A stretch of DNA of 64,000 nt from CAVPWP01 sp050789285 (GTDB taxonomy: Bacteria > Pseudomonadota > Alphaproteobacteria > Rhodobacterales > Rhodobacteraceae), in NCBI RefSeq assembly GCF_050789285.1, contig NZ_JBOUVX010000002.1, positions 682,001 to 746,000 on the forward strand, written 5' to 3'. This document shows, one piece after another, positions 51,614-60,196 of the stretch (positions are counted from its first letter, which is position 1; each line of letters opens with the position of its first letter). A program made the translations under genes and the position numbers. The notes under the pieces were generated by a model. That model did not search any database. It saw nothing but the letters and a program-made list of their open reading frames with translations, and had not been told where the DNA came from.

Positions 51614-52576
51614 ATGACATTCTCGACCAAGGCCATCCTGGCCGCAACCACCGCCGCCTTCGGACTTGCCGGGGCGGGCGGCGCCATCGCCGAGACCTGG
51701 AAGATCGGCATCACCCAGAACAACGTGGGGGTCGACAGCTATCAGACGACCTATGAAAAGGCCTTCATCGCCGCCGCCGAGGCCAACCCCAACATCGAGA
51801 CCGTCGTGCTTGACGCCGGCGGTGACGTGGCCCGCCAGATCGCCCAGATGGAAGACCTGATCCAGCAGGAAGTCGACGCGATCATCATCTGGCCGACGAA
51901 CGGCGAAGCCGTGATCCCCGCCGTGCGCAAGGCGCACAGCGCCGACATACCGGTGATCGTCACGAACTCGAACATCGCCGAACAGGGCTTTGACTTCGTC
52001 AAGTCGTTCTCGGGGCCCGACAACATCACCCAGGGCGCGCGCTCGGCCGAGATCATGTGCGACAAGTTCAAGGAAATGGGCATCGAGAACGAGGCCCGCA
52101 TCGTCCAGATCTCGGGCCAGCCCGGCTACACCACCGCCATCGAGCGCGCCAAGGGCTTCGAGGATCGCCTGCCCGAGGTCTGCCCGAACGTGACCCTTGT
52201 CGAGACACAGCCGGGCGACTGGAACCGCGAGAAGTCGCAGAAGGTGATGGAGGCGTTCCTCGTCAAGTACGACGACATCGACGGCGTGTACTCGGGCGAT
52301 GACAACATGGGCGTGGGCGCCCTGAACGCCGCCAAGGCGGCCGGCCGTGACGGCATCATCTTCGTCGGCGCCACCAACTTCGCGGTCGGCTACGAAGCGA
52401 TGGAACGCGGCGAATACTGGGGATCGATCTACCAGTCCCCGGTCGACGACGCCGAAGCCGCGCTTCAGACCGCCATCGACGTGCTCGAGGGCAAGGACGT
52501 CCCCTTCCTCAACTACTTCGATACGCCGAAGATCACCCAGGACAACATGGGCGACTTCACCAAGCCGGTGTTCTGA
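51614..52576 (+). CDS. ribose-type ABC importer, substrate-binding protein
   Basis: A 320-residue periplasmic binding protein type 1 (RbsB-like). The signal peptide is MTFSTKAILAATTAAFG to AIAET (residues 1-26). The mature part has KIGITQNNVGVDSYQTTYEK, AQMEDLIQQEVDAIIIWPTN, and YSGDDNMGVGALNAAKAAGRDGI, the hinge and ligand loops of this family. The ATG at 51614 follows GGGGAGGAG; upstream frames are rejected. The ligand is a sugar or polyol by family; no residue set was read that decides which. A strong hairpin follows (52585-52616). Confidence 0.93.
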   Translation: MTFSTKAILAATTAAFGLAGAGGAIAETWKIGITQNNVGVDSYQTTYEKAFIAAAEANPNIETVVLDAGGDVARQIAQMEDLIQQEVDAIIIWPTNGEAVIPAVRKAHSADIPVIVTNSNIAEQGFDFVKSFSGPDNITQGARSAEIMCDKFKEMGIENEARIVQISGQPGYTTAIERAKGFEDRLPEVCPNVTLVETQPGDWNREKSQKVMEAFLVKYDDIDGVYSGDDNMGVGALNAAKAAGRDGIIFVGATNFAVGYEAMERGEYWGSIYQSPVDDAEAALQTAIDVLEGKDVPFLNYFDTPKITQDNMGDFTKPVF

Positions 52577-52584
52577 CACACGAC

Positions 52585-52616
52585 CGGCGGCGCGCGCGAT
52601 TGCGTGCGCGCCGCCG
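52585..52616 (+). terminator. intra-operon hairpin after the sugar-binding-protein gene
   Basis: CGGCGGCGCGCGC (52585-52597) pairs with GTGCGCGCCGCCG (52604-52616) over 13 positions with one G-T pair and a 6-base loop, followed by CTTTTC. It has the form of an intrinsic terminator but lies inside an operon. It most likely acts as a partial terminator or 3' stabiliser that raises the ratio of binding protein to the other subunits. Confidence 0.7.
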
Positions 52617-52647
52617 CTTTTCAACGTCGTGCAGCAGGGAGGGCGGC

Positions 52648-53445
52648 ATGGGACGCGTAACGGGACGGGTCTGCATCGTGACGGGCGGGGCCCAGGGCAT
52701 CGGTCGGGCCATCGGCGAGGCGTTGCTTGACGCCGGCGCACAGGTCTGTTTCGCCGACCTCAACGGCGAAAAGGTGGCCGAGGTGGCCGAAGCCGCGAAC
52801 GCCCGGCTGAACGGGAGGGCCGGCGATGCGATGTCGGCCGCCGTCGACGTGCGCGACCGTGCCGCCGTGCGCGACATGATCGCCGGGGTCGTCGCCCGCT
52901 TCGGACGGCTTGATGTCAAGTTCAACAACGCGGGCGTCAACAAGCCGATGAATTTCCTCGACGTGACCGAGGACAACTGGAACTTCATCATGGGCGTGAA
53001 CGGGCTTGGCTGCCTCATCGGCATGCAGGAGGCCGCGCGCCAGATGATCGCGCAGGGCACGGGTGGCAAGATCATCAACACCGCGTCCGTTGCCAGCCGG
53101 CAGGGCTTCGACAACGTCGCGCCCTATTGCGCCAGCAAGTGGGCGGTGGTGTCGCTGACGCAGTCCGGCGCGCGCGACCTTGCGAAACATGGCATCACCG
53201 TGACAGGGTTCGCCCCCGGGGTGGTGGCCACCGAGATGTGGGACGAGGTCGACCGCGACCTGATGGCCATCGGCGCCGCGTCGCGTCCGGGCCAGGCGAT
53301 GGAGGAATTTTCGGCCGGCATCCTGAAGGGGCGCGTGGCGACGCCGGCCGACATCACCGGCACGACCACGTTCCTTGCGTCGCCCGACAGCGACTACATG
53401 ACGGGACAGATCGTGATGATCGACGGGGGCATGACGCTGGTCTGA
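52648..53445 (+). CDS. short-chain dehydrogenase/reductase (SDR) in the importer operon
   Basis: A 265-residue classical SDR. The cofactor motif is VTGGAQGIGRAIGEAL with FADLNGEKV after it (aspartate at the end of beta-2, suggesting NAD). NNAGVNKPMNF, the catalytic TASVASRQGF and PYCASKWAV follow, and it ends MTGQIVMIDGGM. It closely parallels the SDR at 48774-49583 in the divergent operon. It sits between the binding-protein gene and the permease genes, so a function in oxidising the imported sugar or polyol is likely. GGGAGGGC precedes the ATG. Confidence 0.93.
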   Translation: MGRVTGRVCIVTGGAQGIGRAIGEALLDAGAQVCFADLNGEKVAEVAEAANARLNGRAGDAMSAAVDVRDRAAVRDMIAGVVARFGRLDVKFNNAGVNKPMNFLDVTEDNWNFIMGVNGLGCLIGMQEAARQMIAQGTGGKIINTASVASRQGFDNVAPYCASKWAVVSLTQSGARDLAKHGITVTGFAPGVVATEMWDEVDRDLMAIGAASRPGQAMEEFSAGILKGRVATPADITGTTTFLASPDSDYMTGQIVMIDGGMTLV

Positions 53446-53477
53446 GGCCGGCTCAGGGGATCGAAGGGAGGAACCGG

Positions 53478-54521
53478 ATGGCCGAGGCCGTCGAAGGGAA
53501 AGCAGCGACGGGCACTGGCGTGACCGAGGGCGGCAAGCCGCGCACGTCAGGTCGCACCGCCAGCGGCGCCATCGGAAAGCTGCTGGCGCGGCAGGGCATT
53601 CTTGTTGCCTTCGTCATCTTCATGGTCGGCTTCACCCTTGCCAACGACCGCTTCCTGGCCCCCGACAACGTGATGGGCGTGATCCGGTCCTCGGCGATCC
53701 TTGGCGTGATGGCGCTGGGCGTGACCTTTGTCGTGATCAGCGGCAACCTCGACCTGTCGGTCGGGTCGATGATGTCCTTCGCGACCATCGTCGTCCTTGA
53801 CCTGCACGACCAGATCGGCCCCGCGCTGGCGATCCCGGCGATGTTCGCGATGACGATGGCGCTCGGGGCGATTAACGGCTTTCTGGTGGGTTACCTGAGG
53901 CTCAACTCGCTGATCGTGACGCTTGGAATGCTGTCCGCGATCCATGGGCTGACGCTGACCTACTCCGGCGGCAAGAACATGGACATCGCCGACAAGGGCG
54001 GCACCTGGTTCAGCGTGTTCGGGCAGGGAACCGCGCTGGGCATTCCCGTCCCGATCCTGATCTTCGCGCTTCTGGCGGCCGGACTAGGCATCATCCTTGC
54101 CAAGACGCCCTTCGGACGCAAGGTCTACGCCGTCGGCGGCAACGGCACGGCGGCGACCTTCTCGGGCATCCGGCGGCCGCGCGTGGTCTTCGCCTGTTAC
54201 CTGATCTCGGCCTTCTGCGTGGCGACCGCGGGGCTGATCCAGGCCAGCCGGTCGCTTGGCAGCCAGAACACCGTGGGGCAGGGGCTCGAGCTTGAGGTTC
54301 TGGCCGCGGTGATCCTGGGCGGCGCCTCGCTTCTGGGCGGGTCGGGCACGATCTTCAAGACGGTGATCGGGGTGCTGATCCTGGGCTTCATCCAGAACGG
54401 ACTTCTGCTCGTGGGGCTTCAGTTCTACGTCCAGTATGTCGTGACCTGGGTCATCATCATCCTTGCGGTCTGGCTCGACATCGCCGCCAAGCGCGGCCGC
54501 CTCTGGTCGGCGATCGCATGA
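53478..54521 (+). CDS. ribose-type ABC importer, permease 1
   Basis: A 347-residue inner-membrane permease of the RbsC/XylH group. The first ~35 residues are polar and cytoplasmic. Membrane helices follow, with the family motifs MALGVTFVVISGNLDLSVGS, AINGFLVGYLRLNSLIVTLG, and VLAAVILGGASLLGGSGTI, GLLLVGLQFYVQYVV. The ATG at 53478 is preceded by GGGAGGAAC. Its stop overlaps the upstream ATG of the next permease by four bases. Confidence 0.94.
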   Translation: MAEAVEGKAATGTGVTEGGKPRTSGRTASGAIGKLLARQGILVAFVIFMVGFTLANDRFLAPDNVMGVIRSSAILGVMALGVTFVVISGNLDLSVGSMMSFATIVVLDLHDQIGPALAIPAMFAMTMALGAINGFLVGYLRLNSLIVTLGMLSAIHGLTLTYSGGKNMDIADKGGTWFSVFGQGTALGIPVPILIFALLAAGLGIILAKTPFGRKVYAVGGNGTAATFSGIRRPRVVFACYLISAFCVATAGLIQASRSLGSQNTVGQGLELEVLAAVILGGASLLGGSGTIFKTVIGVLILGFIQNGLLLVGLQFYVQYVVTWVIIILAVWLDIAAKRGRLWSAIA

Positions 54522-54532
54522 GGGGGGCGGGC

Positions 54533-55534
54533 ATGGCACCGGGAACACTCAGCGGCTTTCTCAAGCGCGGCGCGATCTGGGGTTTCATCGTGTTCGAGTT
54601 GATCTTCTTCTCGGTCGCGGGCGAATTCCTGTCGCTCTCGGGCAAGGCCTTCATGGACTTCGACAACATGCTGCTGCTTCTCAAGCAGTCGGCGCCCATT
54701 GGCATCATCGCGATGGGGATGACCATCATCATGATTAACGGCAACATCGACCTCAGCGTCGGCGCCATCTACGCACTGAGCGCGGTGATCCTTCTCGACA
54801 GCATGACATGGCCGATCTTCGCGGGGCTGGGCGACTGGGTCATCCCGGTGGCCTGGGCGCTGGCGCTTCTGACCGGCGCTGCGCTGGGCGCGCTGAACGG
54901 GCTGATCGTCTGGAAGACCGGGGTCGATGCCTTCATCGTCACGCTCGGGGCGATGCTGGGCTATCGTGGCCTTGTGTTCATGTACAACGGCGAACAGCCC
55001 ACCTCGCATCTGAACTGGACGCTGGTCGACTTCGCCGAGGCGCAGTTCCTTGGCCTTCACACGGCAACCTGGTTCCTTCTGGGTGTGACGGCCGTGATCT
55101 GGTTCGTGATGAACCGCACCATTCATGGCCGGAACGCCTATGCCATCGGCGACAACCGCCAGGCAGCGGTGAACGCGGGCATCCGGGTCGGGCCGCACAT
55201 GATGATCAACTTCGTGATCATCGGCTTTCTCGCGGCGCTGTCGGCCGTGGTGTTCTATTCCGAAAGCGGATCGGTCAACCCCAATGACGGCGAGCTCTAC
55301 GAGCTTTGGGTGATCACGGCCGTGGTTCTGGGCGGCACGAAGCTGACCGGCGGGTCGGGCTCGATCCTGTCGACGCTTGGCGGGGTGCTGGCGATCCAGC
55401 TTCTGCGCAAGGGCCTTGGCCATATCGGCGCGGACACCGAGACGGTGAACCTTGTCATCGGCCTGATCCTGATCGCGGTCCTGTTCCTTGACCGCCAGCT
55501 GAACCTCAAGGGCAAGGAGGCGCTCAGGATATGA
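54533..55534 (+). CDS. ribose-type ABC importer, permease 2
   Basis: A 333-residue paralogue of permease 1 with MTIIMINGNIDLSVGAIYALS, LNGLIVWKTGVDAFIVTLGA and VVLGGTKLTGGSGSILSTLGGV. The start at 54533 (MAPGTLSG) is preferred because GAGGGG lies seven bases upstream; an ATG at 54518 overlaps the preceding gene and is also possible. Two permease genes imply a heterodimer. It overlaps the ATPase gene by four bases. Confidence 0.93.
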   Translation: MAPGTLSGFLKRGAIWGFIVFELIFFSVAGEFLSLSGKAFMDFDNMLLLLKQSAPIGIIAMGMTIIMINGNIDLSVGAIYALSAVILLDSMTWPIFAGLGDWVIPVAWALALLTGAALGALNGLIVWKTGVDAFIVTLGAMLGYRGLVFMYNGEQPTSHLNWTLVDFAEAQFLGLHTATWFLLGVTAVIWFVMNRTIHGRNAYAIGDNRQAAVNAGIRVGPHMMINFVIIGFLAALSAVVFYSESGSVNPNDGELYELWVITAVVLGGTKLTGGSGSILSTLGGVLAIQLLRKGLGHIGADTETVNLVIGLILIAVLFLDRQLNLKGKEALRI

Positions 55535-57033
55535 AACCTGCCCTCAGGCTTGAACACATCACCAAGACCTTTCCGGGCGTGCGCGCGCTTGACGACGTGT
55601 CCTTCTCGGTCCTGCCGGGCGAGGTGCACGCCCTGATGGGCGAGAACGGCGCGGGCAAGTCGACCTTGATGAAGGTTCTGGGCGGCATCTACCAGCCCGA
55701 CGACGGGCGCATCTTCGTTGGCGAGACCCCTGTCGTGATGACGTCGCCCTTGCATGCGAAGGCCAAGGGGATCGTCTTCATCCACCAGGAACTGAGCCTG
55801 GCCGAGGAACTGACGGTGGCCGAGAACGTCTATCTGGGCGAGTTGCCGCGCAAGTCCTTCGGCCGGGTCGACTGGACACGGCTTTACGCCAGCACCGACG
55901 AGATCCTGAAGCGGCTCAAGGTCGGCTTCGACGCCCGCACCCGGGTGGGCGACCTGTCGATCGCGAACCAGCAGATGGTCGAGATCGCCCGCGCCCTGAC
56001 GCACGAGGCTAAGGCCGTGATCTTCGACGAACCGACGGCTTCGCTGACCGATGCCGAGAAGGTGGTGCTGTTCGACGTGATCGCCGACCTCAAGTCGCAC
56101 GGGGTCGGGATCATCTACATCTCGCACCGCATGGAAGAGATCTTTCGCATCACCGACCGGGTGTCGGTTCTGCGCGACGGGCAGCACAGCGGCACCCTGA
56201 ATACCGCCGAGACCAACGAGGACGAAGTCACGCAGCTGATGATCGGCCGCAAGCTCGATCTCAGCCGGCTGGCGCAGCACGGCGAGCTTGGCGATGTCGC
56301 GCTCGAGGTCCGGGGATTGTCCTGCGGACAGCTCTACACCGACGTCAGTTTCGAGGTCCGGCGGGGAGAGGTGGTGGGGTTCTATGGCCTTGTCGGCGCC
56401 GGCCGGACCGAGATCGCAGAGACGTTGTTCGGACTGCGCGCACCGAGTGCGGGCAAGATCCTGATCGACGGGGCCGAGGTGCGCATCCACTCGCCCGCCG
56501 ACGCCATCGCGCACGGCATCTCGCTGGTCCCCGAGGACCGCAAGGGGCAGGGGCTTGTCCTTGGCATGAACTGCCGGGACAACATGACCCTTCCGCAGGT
56601 CGACGATCTGAAAGCCGGCCCCTTCGTCGCCGAAGGCGCCGAGATCGCGATCTTCGACCAGTATCGCGACAGGCTCGATATCCGCACGCCGGGCTGGAAG
56701 CAGCTTGTCGGGAATCTTTCCGGCGGCAACCAGCAGAAGATCGTGATCGCCAAGTGGCTTGCGATGCGGCCCAACGTCCTGATCGTGGACGAGCCTACCC
56801 GCGGGATCGATGTCGGCTCGAAGGCCGAGATCCACAACCTGATCCGCGAACTGGCCGGGCAGGGTTATGCGGTGATCGTCATCAGCTCCGAGATGCCCGA
56901 GGTGCTGCACGTCAGCGACCGCATCGTCGCCATGTATCACGGCGAACTGATCCGTACCTTCACCGCCGAAGAAGTGACCGAGGACAGTCTTGTCCAGGCG
57001 ATCTCCGGGATCAGGGGGGATCGCGCGGCCTGA
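55531..57033 (+). CDS. ribose-type ABC importer, tandem ATP-binding protein
   Basis: A 500-residue ATPase with two ABC domains, as in RbsA/MglA/XylG. Domain 1 has Walker A GENGAGKST (residues about 37-45), a signature LSIANQQMVEIARAL and Walker B VIFDEPTASLTD. Domain 2 has a degenerate P-loop (GLVGAGRTEIAE), signature LSGGNQQKIVIAKW and VLIVDEPTRGIDVG. The start overlaps permease 2. The product energises carbohydrate uptake; the second site is probably not catalytic, as usual in this family. Confidence 0.95.
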   Translation: MKPALRLEHITKTFPGVRALDDVSFSVLPGEVHALMGENGAGKSTLMKVLGGIYQPDDGRIFVGETPVVMTSPLHAKAKGIVFIHQELSLAEELTVAENVYLGELPRKSFGRVDWTRLYASTDEILKRLKVGFDARTRVGDLSIANQQMVEIARALTHEAKAVIFDEPTASLTDAEKVVLFDVIADLKSHGVGIIYISHRMEEIFRITDRVSVLRDGQHSGTLNTAETNEDEVTQLMIGRKLDLSRLAQHGELGDVALEVRGLSCGQLYTDVSFEVRRGEVVGFYGLVGAGRTEIAETLFGLRAPSAGKILIDGAEVRIHSPADAIAHGISLVPEDRKGQGLVLGMNCRDNMTLPQVDDLKAGPFVAEGAEIAIFDQYRDRLDIRTPGWKQLVGNLSGGNQQKIVIAKWLAMRPNVLIVDEPTRGIDVGSKAEIHNLIRELAGQGYAVIVISSEMPEVLHVSDRIVAMYHGELIRTFTAEEVTEDSLVQAISGIRGDRAA

Positions 57034-57114
57034 GACCATCCCGCGAAGACGGCGATCGCCGGGGGTGTCGCGCCCCCGGGCAGACAGGATTTACCCTCTG
57101 GAAAGGGAGCGCAC

Positions 57115-57816
57115 ATGAAGGCAGCACTGTTCGTCGGCGGCTGGGAAGGCCACAGCCCGACCGATTTCTCGGATTGGTGCGCCGCGCTTCTGCGCGCCAA
57201 TGGCGCCGAGGTCGAGGTGCATGACACCCTCGCGCCACTGGCACGCCCCGATGCAATGCGCGACGTCGACCTGATCGTGCCGATCTGGTCGTCGGCCCGC
57301 TCGGCCCACCGGCCCGAGTTCGGCAACATGACGAAGCCGGAAGAGGACGGACTTCTCGATCTCGTGGGACAGGGCTGCGGGATCGCCGGATGGCACGGCC
57401 ACATGGGCGACGCCTTCCGTGACCGCCCGACCTATCACTTTCTCATCGGCGGCCAGTTCGTCGCCCATCCCCCGGGCTGGCCGGACAACCCGGTGCCGTC
57501 GGACGACTTCGTGGACTACGACGTCACGATCACCCGACCCGACCACCCGATCGTCGCCGGCATCGACAGCTTCCGGATGTTCTCCGAACAGTACTACATG
57601 CTTGTCGATCCGTCGAACGAGGTGCTCGCCACCACCACCTTCTCGGGCGAGCATCTGTGGTGGATCGAGGGCACGACGATCCCCGTCGCCTGGACGCGCC
57701 GTTGGGACCAGGGTCGGGTCTTCTACTGCTCGATCGGCCACACGCTTGACGATCTGAAGGTCCCGCAGGTGACCGAGATCGTCCGCCGCGGGATGCTTTG
57801 GGCGGCGCGGGACTAG
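57115..57816 (+). CDS. ThuA-domain protein (trehalose-utilisation-like)
   Basis: A 233-residue protein of the ThuA family, a class-I-glutamine-amidotransferase-like fold. Features: ALFVGGWEGHSPTDF at the start, DLIVPIWSSA, GCGIAGWHGHMGDAF and DYDVTITRPDHPIVAG, and the closing VTEIVRRGMLWAARD. In rhizobia ThuA works with ThuB and an ABC importer in oxidising trehalose and related disaccharides to 3-keto forms. Here it is the last gene after a ribose-type importer and an SDR; the substrate is therefore uncertain. A GGAAAGGGAG site precedes the ATG. No signal peptide is seen. Confidence 0.9.
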   Translation: MKAALFVGGWEGHSPTDFSDWCAALLRANGAEVEVHDTLAPLARPDAMRDVDLIVPIWSSARSAHRPEFGNMTKPEEDGLLDLVGQGCGIAGWHGHMGDAFRDRPTYHFLIGGQFVAHPPGWPDNPVPSDDFVDYDVTITRPDHPIVAGIDSFRMFSEQYYMLVDPSNEVLATTTFSGEHLWWIEGTTIPVAWTRRWDQGRVFYCSIGHTLDDLKVPQVTEIVRRGMLWAARD

Positions 57817-57823
57817 CTGCGCG

Positions 57824-58555
57824 TCAGGCCACGATCCTCAGCCAGGCGACGAGGCCGGCGATCAGGACCGGCTGGTGAAGAAGATAGATCGCAAGGCTGT
57901 GCCGCCCGGGCCAGCCAAGCGCCCTGCCAACCCGGCCCCGCGCCACGCCGAGCAGCCGCCCCCACAGACCAAGGTTCATGCCCAGCCGCGCCGCCGCCAC
58001 GCCCAGAAGCAAAGCCCCTGCCCAGGGAAAGACCGGTTCGAAGTCGAGCGTGAGAGGCGTGCGTTCTGCCAGGCCGATCCAGATCAGCCAGGGTGGGTCG
58101 AAGACGGGCGAGGTCGCGACGCGAGGGGCGAACAGGAACACGGCCGCGGCGGCAAGGGCTGCCCAGGCGGGGGCGCGCACGAAGGCAAGGCCGATCACGC
58201 TGGCCACCGCGATCGAATGCAGGATGCCGAAGAAGATGAAGCTTTCCCGCATCGCGACATAGGTCGCCACGGTCACCAGAAGCGCCGCCCCCGACAGCAC
58301 CGCAAGACGGCGCAGGAAGGCGCGCCAGCGGATGCCGTCGCCATGGGCAAGGGTCAGGCTGACGCCGGCAAGAAACAGGAAGCTTCCCGCCACCACGCGC
58401 GCAAACAGCGCCCAGCCGCCGGTCAGGGTGGTGCCCGGGGCGATCAGGCCGAACATCTCGAGATCGCGGACAAAATGGAACAGGATCATCCCGGCCAGAG
58501 CAAGGCTGCGCGCGATGTCCACGGCGACGATCCGCGGCGGATGCGGGGCGGACAT
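57824..58555 (-). CDS. membrane protein of the DUF1624/acyltransferase-like type
   Basis: A 243-residue polytopic membrane protein with about seven helices. The N-terminus has VAVDIARSLALAGMILFHFVRDLEMFG, the typical beginning of DUF1624 (heparan-alpha-glucosaminide acetyltransferase catalytic-like) and acyltransferase-3 proteins, where R/D and H residues in the first helix matter. GRHSLAIYLLHQPVLIAG at the C-terminus is the other hallmark. A start at 58555 (MSAPHPPR) is chosen; ATG 58567 is also possible. Longer frames are not supported. It may acylate a cell-surface glycan. It is convergent with the ThuA gene. Confidence 0.85.
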   Translation of the reverse strand: MSAPHPPRIVAVDIARSLALAGMILFHFVRDLEMFGLIAPGTTLTGGWALFARVVAGSFLFLAGVSLTLAHGDGIRWRAFLRRLAVLSGAALLVTVATYVAMRESFIFFGILHSIAVASVIGLAFVRAPAWAALAAAAVFLFAPRVATSPVFDPPWLIWIGLAERTPLTLDFEPVFPWAGALLLGVAAARLGMNLGLWGRLLGVARGRVGRALGWPGRHSLAIYLLHQPVLIAGLVAWLRIVA

Positions 58556-58881
58556 GGCCGGCGTCATCCCGGAGCCCGGCCGTGTGCCGCCCAAGTGCGC
58601 GAACCGGCCCGCCTTGCGGCAAGCACCGTGGCGGGAGTCCCGTGCCGGGTGTCCTGTCGCATCGCCCATTGTCCCCGATCCTGCCCGTTTCCGCCTGCGC
58701 CGTGTCCCGGCCGGACCCCGCGCGCCCATCCTAGTCGGCGCGCAGGGGCGCGGGGAACCGAGGAAATACGTCACGCAGCAGAAGATTGTTAATTTTCAGT
58801 TAACAAATCTGTTTCCTCGGGGGCCACCGGTTTGCTAGATTGCCGACAAGAGCAAGAAACAACTCGGGGTGAGGGCAGACC
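58556..58881. other. divergent intergenic region with CtrA-type site
   Basis: About 330 bases between the DUF1624-like gene and the next gene. The right half carries the CtrA-type site (58789-58804) and a possible -10 (58836-58841). The left half is very G/C-rich and nothing was recognised in it. Confidence 0.5.
58786..58806. promoter_or_regulatory. CtrA-type binding site
   Basis: TTAA (58789-58792), seven bases, TTAAC (58800-58804): the full CtrA consensus TTAA-N7-TTAAC. It is embedded in a perfect inverted repeat TTGTTAA / TTAACAA with a 7-base spacer. A TAGATT (58836-58841) could serve as the -10 of the gene at 58882; the site would be centred near -52. Confidence 0.7.
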
Positions 58882-59340
58882 ATGACGTCTTCTGCGGACG
58901 CGCACCTTGTGGGGTGGTCGCAGACGCGCATCGATGCGCGGCGGCCCGGTCCCGTGGCCGATCTTCGCCCGGGCGCGATCTGGGAATGGCGCGGACGCGC
59001 GATTCCGTTGACCGCAGGGACAGGGGCCTTCGCTGACCACACGCTTCTTCTGGCCGCGATCCGCAAGGTGCTGCCCGCGGCGCGGTTCCGCGAAGGCCTC
59101 GACGCCGAGGCGCCGGTTCTCGATCGTTGCGTCACGCTTGTCCACGCCGCGGCGGTCTTCGAGGCGGTTCTGGTCGAACTGGCCGAACTGGCCCGCCCGC
59201 TGATCCTCTTCCGCGATGGCCTGCCGCCGCAGGGCGAGCCGTTGCGCGTGGCCGGCGCGGCGGACGCGCCGGGTCTGGCGCATGTCGCAAGCGACCCGGC
59301 CCGGTCCGCCCCGTTGACAGCCACCCGAATCCGCGTATAA
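58882..59340 (+). CDS. hypothetical protein downstream of a CtrA-type site
   Basis: A 152-residue cytoplasmic protein of unknown function. It has no signal peptide or membrane helix. It begins MTSSADAHLVGWSQTRIDARRP-like and contains a hydrophobic helix-forming stretch VFEAVLVELAELARPLILF near residues 93-111. No catalytic motif is evident. GGGTGAGGG lies upstream of the ATG. A perfect CtrA-type site about 80 bases upstream makes it a candidate member of the cell-cycle/motility regulon. A cysteine is present only once (C84-like in LDRCVTLVH). rpsD follows 111 bases later and probably has its own promoter. Confidence 0.7.
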   Translation: MTSSADAHLVGWSQTRIDARRPGPVADLRPGAIWEWRGRAIPLTAGTGAFADHTLLLAAIRKVLPAARFREGLDAEAPVLDRCVTLVHAAAVFEAVLVELAELARPLILFRDGLPPQGEPLRVAGAADAPGLAHVASDPARSAPLTATRIRV

Positions 59341-59451
59341 CCCGCGCCTTCATTGGTGTTGGTGGCCCCCGCAAGGGGATGCCTGTCGCCCGTGCGCCGG
59401 CAACGGCCCGGGAAAGGACAACGCCCTTCGACAACTGAAGGAGATCAGACG

Positions 59452-60072
59452 GTGACCAAACGCACCTCTGCCAAGTACAAGATCGACCGCCGGATGGGCG
59501 AAAACATCTGGGGCCGCCCGAAATCCCCCGTCAACCGCCGTGAATACGGCCCCGGCCAGCACGGGCAGCGCCGCAAGGGCAAGCTGTCGGACTTCGGCAC
59601 CCAGCTGCGCGCCAAGCAGAAGCTCAAGGGCTATTACGGCGACCTGACCGAAAAGCAGTTCCGCCGCATCTACGCCGACGCCGAGCGTCTCCGCGGCGAC
59701 ACCGGTGAGCTTCTCATCGGCCTGCTCGAGCGTCGCCTCGACGCCGTCGTCTATCGCGCCAAGTTCGTGCCGACGATCTTCGCGGCCCGCCAGTTCGTGA
59801 ACCACGGCCATGTGCTGGTGAACGGCAAGCGGGTGAACATCCCCTCCTATCGCGTGAAGGAAGGCGATGTGATCTCGGTCCGCGACAAGTCGCGTCAGCT
59901 TGCCCTCGTCCTCGAGGCCGCGCAGCTGGCCGAGCGCGACGTGCCCGACTACCTTGAGGTCGACCATTCCAAGATGGTCGCCACCTTCGTGCGCACCCCC
60001 GGCCTGTCGGACGTGCCCTATGCGGTGGTGATGGAGCCGAACCTCGTCATCGAATACTACGCGCAGAACTGA
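59452..60072 (+). CDS. rpsD: 30S ribosomal protein S4
   Basis: A 206-residue primary 16S rRNA-binding protein that nucleates 30S assembly. Recognisable stretches: TKRTSAKYKIDRRMGENIWG, SPVNRREYGPGQHGQRRKG, an S4 RNA-binding domain RRLDAVVYRAKFVPTIFAARQFVNHGHVLVNG (seen as RRLDAVVYRAKF, FVNHGHVLVNG), and the end EPNLVIEYYAQN. The start is GTG at 59452, preceded by GAAGGAGATC. The alphaproteobacterial form lacks the zinc cysteines. It stands alone, outside the alpha operon, as in other Rhodobacterales. A terminator follows. Confidence 0.98.
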   Translation: MTKRTSAKYKIDRRMGENIWGRPKSPVNRREYGPGQHGQRRKGKLSDFGTQLRAKQKLKGYYGDLTEKQFRRIYADAERLRGDTGELLIGLLERRLDAVVYRAKFVPTIFAARQFVNHGHVLVNGKRVNIPSYRVKEGDVISVRDKSRQLALVLEAAQLAERDVPDYLEVDHSKMVATFVRTPGLSDVPYAVVMEPNLVIEYYAQN

Positions 60073-60094
60073 TCGATCAGCCGCGCGATATTCG

Positions 60095-60127
60095 GGCCGC
60101 GACGGGGAACCGCCGCGGCCTTTTTCT
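60095..60127 (+). terminator. rho-independent terminator after rpsD
   Basis: GGCCGCG (60095-60101) and CGCGGCC (60114-60120) form a 7-base-pair stem with a 12-base loop, followed directly by TTTTTCTTT (60121-60129). Confidence 0.85.
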
Positions 60128-60196
60128 TTGTCTGCAATGGCTCTGGCCATGGGCGGCACCCGCCGCTAGAACACGCCCACTTGAGGACGGGCACGG

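Noticed and set aside
55297..57039. 580-codon open frame on the minus strand
   Set aside because: It is antisense to the tandem ABC ATPase with full Walker and signature motifs.
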